Shown here piece after piece: positions 62,140 to 64,000 of a DNA stretch of 64,000 nucleotides (position 1 is the stretch's first letter; each line of letters opens with the position of its first letter). The notes under the pieces are model-generated. The model was not told where the DNA came from. It did not search any database and worked only from the letters and a program-made list of their open reading frames with translations. The translations under genes and the position numbers were made by a program. Source of the stretch: Flavobacterium terrae (GTDB taxonomy: Bacteria; Bacteroidota; Bacteroidia; Flavobacteriales; Flavobacteriaceae); assembly GCF_900142035.1 (NCBI RefSeq), contig NZ_FQZI01000001.1, forward strand, positions 248,001 through 312,000. Direction: 5' to 3'.

Positions 62140-63504
62140 TTATTCTACAATTTTAAACAGCTTGTCTGACAAACGAATACGGAAAGGAACCGAAAAAGTA
62201 ATCTTATCCCCGTTAGTTGCTTTTGTTCCAGAAGCTCCATTAACTCTCATTTCTGTTAATATGATTTCTTGATTTCCAGTAGTTGGCCCAGAAATTAAAA
62301 TCTTATCTCCTATTTGAACATCTGCATTTGTAATTAAAAACTGAGCTACACTAGATTTTGTAAAATAATGTTCTGCTTTACCTACAATGGTTTTTTTAAT
62401 TTTAATTCGCTGACGAATGTTTTTAGGTGCTTCTTCTGTGGCTTTTGCTAATGAAATTCCTTTTAGTTCTCCTGAACTTTTAAATTTAAGTGATTCAGAT
62501 TTTCCTTTTCTGAAAATTTTGTTGCCAACCTGAATTCCTCTTCTTTTTTTAACTTGCTCTTCTAAAGGCAAATGTGTTGTTTCTAAACAATCTGATGAAC
62601 AGCAATTTTCCATTTTCTCTGCACATTCATCACATTGGATAAACAACAAATGACAGCCATCATTTGCACAGTTTGTGTGATTATCACAAGGTTTTCCGCA
62701 CTGGTGACATTGTGCAATAATATCATCAGTAATTCTTTCGCCCAAGCGATGATCAAACACAAAGTTTTTACCAATAAACTTGCTTGGCAAACCTTCTTCT
62801 TTGATTTGTTTAGCATAGTTTATGATCCCGCCTTCAAGCTGATATACATTTTTGAAACCTTGGTGTTTAAAATATGCCGAAGCTTTTTCGCATCGGATTC
62901 CACCTGTGCAGTACATTACAAGATTTTTGTCTTCTTTAAAATCCTTCAATTGGTCGTTTATAATTGGCAACGATTCACGGAAAGTTTCAACATCTGGAGT
63001 AATAGCTCCAGCAAAATGACCAACTTCACTTTCGTAGTGATTTCTGAAATCAACTACAATTGTATTTGGATCATCTAAAATATCATTAAATGCTTTTGCA
63101 TTTAAGTGAACTCCTTTATTTGTAACATCAAAAGTTTCGTCATTTAATCCATCGGCAACGATTTTATGACGCACTTTTACAGTAAGTTTTAAAAACGAAT
63201 GATCATCATGTTCCACAGCGACATTTAAACGAATTCCTTTCATGAAATCATAGGCTTCTAATGTTTCACGGAAAGCTTCAAAATTTTCGGCAGGAACACT
63301 CATTTGTGCATTAATACCTTCTTTAGCCACATAAGTACGGCCAAGAGCGTCAAGTTTATTCCAAGCTAAAAATAAGTCGTTACGGAATTGTTGTGGATCT
63401 TCGATGTTTGCGTACGCATAGAAAGACAACGTAAGGCGTTGTTTACCAGCTTGATCTATAAGCTCTTTTCTTTCTTCTGCGCTTAAGGTGTTATACAGTT
63501 GCAT
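62140..63504 (-). CDS. trhO: tRNA uridine-34 hydroxylase TrhO (rhodanese type) with C-terminal U32-like domain
   Basis: The 454-residue protein is about 100 longer than E. coli TrhO. An acylphosphatase-like N-terminal part (about 1-100) is followed by a rhodanese domain with the catalytic Cys199 in MYCTGGIRCEKA, and a Cys-rich segment (CHQCGKPC...CDEC...CCSSDC, about 265-310). The C-terminus (about 376-454) reads HYFTKSSVAQFLI, GDKILISGPTTG and so on, like the C-terminal barrel of U32 peptidase-like proteins such as TrhP. TrhO makes 5-hydroxyuridine at tRNA position 34 with O2; TrhP does the same with prephenate. The fusion is thus suggestive. Confidence 0.9.
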   Translation of the reverse strand: MQLYNTLSAEERKELIDQAGKQRLTLSFYAYANIEDPQQFRNDLFLAWNKLDALGRTYVAKEGINAQMSVPAENFEAFRETLEAYDFMKGIRLNVAVEHDDHSFLKLTVKVRHKIVADGLNDETFDVTNKGVHLNAKAFNDILDDPNTIVVDFRNHYESEVGHFAGAITPDVETFRESLPIINDQLKDFKEDKNLVMYCTGGIRCEKASAYFKHQGFKNVYQLEGGIINYAKQIKEEGLPSKFIGKNFVFDHRLGERITDDIIAQCHQCGKPCDNHTNCANDGCHLLFIQCDECAEKMENCCSSDCLETTHLPLEEQVKKRRGIQVGNKIFRKGKSESLKFKSSGELKGISLAKATEEAPKNIRQRIKIKKTIVGKAEHYFTKSSVAQFLITNADVQIGDKILISGPTTGNQEIILTEMRVNGASGTKATNGDKITFSVPFRIRLSDKLFKIVE

Positions 63505-63581
63505 GCTATAAACGTTAAGTGAGAAATTAATAAAATGTCATGAACTCTAAATGGAAGAATTCAGTGCAAAGATATTTTTTT

Positions 63582-64000
63582 TTAAATAATTTCAAAAACT
63601 TTACCTGGCAAAGGTCTAACGACTCCTTTAAGTTCCATGTTTAACAACAATGATGACAATTTAAAAACGGGGATATTACTTTCCATCGCAATGATATCTA
63701 TATGTTCTTTTCCGTTTGTTTTTAAAAAATCAAAAAGATTTTGCTCCTCTGGTTCTAGTGTAACAAAAAGTTGTTTTTGTATTGGCTTTTCTTTTTTAGC
63801 AATGTCCCAGTTTAGATTGTAAATTAAATCGGCAGCGTTTGTGAGTAAATTTGCTTTTTGGGTTTTTATTAAAGTGTTACAACCTTGGCTATATCTATCT
63901 GTGGCTCTTCCTGGAACTGCAAAAACCTCTCTATTGTAATCGTTTGCCATGGTAGCAGTAACTAATGAACCTCCTTTGTCGGCACTTTCAATAACAATAG
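63582..64000 (-). CDS. dprA: DNA processing protein DprA, 3' part (5' end outside window)
   Basis: The frame stays open to base 64000 and beyond, so only the last 139 codons are seen. The block IESADKGGSLVTA at the edge followed by REVFAVPGRATDRYSQGCNTLIK is the end of the DprA Rossmann fold. A winged-helix C-terminal domain follows (about the last 70 residues, IDIIAMESNIPVFKLSSLLLNMELKG in pieces). DprA loads RecA onto incoming single-stranded DNA in natural transformation. An internal Met codon at 63950 is not the true start. Confidence 0.92.
   Translation of the reverse strand, partial: IVIESADKGGSLVTATMANDYNREVFAVPGRATDRYSQGCNTLIKTQKANLLTNAADLIYNLNWDIAKKEKPIQKQLFVTLEPEEQNLFDFLKTNGKEHIDIIAMESNIPVFKLSSLLLNMELKGVVRPLPGKVFEII

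Noticed and set aside
61973..62272. A plus-strand 99-codon frame between ricT and trhO
   Set aside because: It runs through the trhO terminator hairpin and into the trhO gene on the other strand, with no domain features.
1..64000. CRISPR arrays, insertion sequences, prophage or integron
   Set aside because: I found no regular repeat-spacer pattern, no transposase or integrase frame and no phage structural gene.

Overview
This 64 kb window is chromosomal DNA of a Bacteroidota bacterium, almost certainly a member of the Flavobacteriaceae close to Flavobacterium. The support is the low GC content, promoters of the Bacteroidota type (a TAnnTTTG -7 box, sometimes with a TTG at -33), few Shine-Dalgarno sequences, a gliding/type IX secretion gene (gldH), a secreted M4 protease with a type IX sorting domain, an SDR-type threonine dehydrogenase like that described from Flavobacterium, and many SxQ-ending signal peptides. 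Most genes are housekeeping. I saw no insertion sequence, prophage, CRISPR array or rRNA operon.

Layout. 1-3 kb: a membrane-anchored M28 peptidase (cut by the window edge), a small zinc-ribbon protein and a YfiT/DinB-like protein. 3.2-7.7 kb: a short SSB, a TPR histidine kinase with its NarL-type regulator, a lipoprotein and an outer-membrane barrel. 8-13 kb: rseP, two identical tRNA-Asn genes, a small basic protein, a DEAD-box helicase, a SnoaL-like protein and threonine dehydrogenase. 13-24 kb: a lipoprotein, mfd, a SUKH protein, an ACT-domain protein, LD-carboxypeptidase with yraN, metG, and an uncharacterised three-gene cassette led by a TIGR04255 protein. 24-31 kb: ferritin with a tiny Lys/Cys-rich protein, an overlapping HAD/CatA-like/HDAC-like operon, bacilliredoxin, plsC with an acyl-ACP desaturase, an HD hydrolase and a serine hydrolase.

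31-44.6 kb is the centrepiece, a divergent haem cluster. Leftward run araC-type regulator, hemH, hemJ, a histidine kinase and a crotonase; rightward run hemA, hemC, hemD, hemE, an unknown 593-aa protein, hemF, a broken four-helix-bundle gene, hemB and a lipoprotein cytochrome c. Apart from hemL (glutamate-1-semialdehyde aminomutase) this covers the whole route from glutamyl-tRNA to protohaem, with HemF and HemJ as the oxidative late steps. The shared intergenic region carries two direct repeats of ACTTATAGCG 21 bp apart, just upstream of a hemA promoter that has a perfect -7 box but no -33 element. That is what an AraC-type activator site should look like. The rightward operon has been interrupted at least twice, by an inverted-repeat-bounded cassette holding a nonsense-interrupted four-helix-bundle gene and by the unknown 593-aa gene, and it holds a smaller inverted repeat after hemD.

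44.6-64 kb: ogt, a PolB-like exonuclease, an SpmA/SpmB-like membrane protein, a leucine-rich-repeat protein, class I fumarase, a PAS protein, an RlmI-like methyltransferase, the M4 protease, the two subunits of 3-oxoacid CoA-transferase, ricT-gldH-PBP1A, a TrhO tRNA hydroxylase with an unusual C-terminal U32-like domain, and the 3' part of dprA.

The best leads for something undescribed are the TIGR04255 three-gene cassette, the inverted-repeat cassette in the hem operon, the putative hem operator, the TrhO fusion and the Lys/Cys-rich protein beside ferritin. Everything here was read by eye; no homology search was run.
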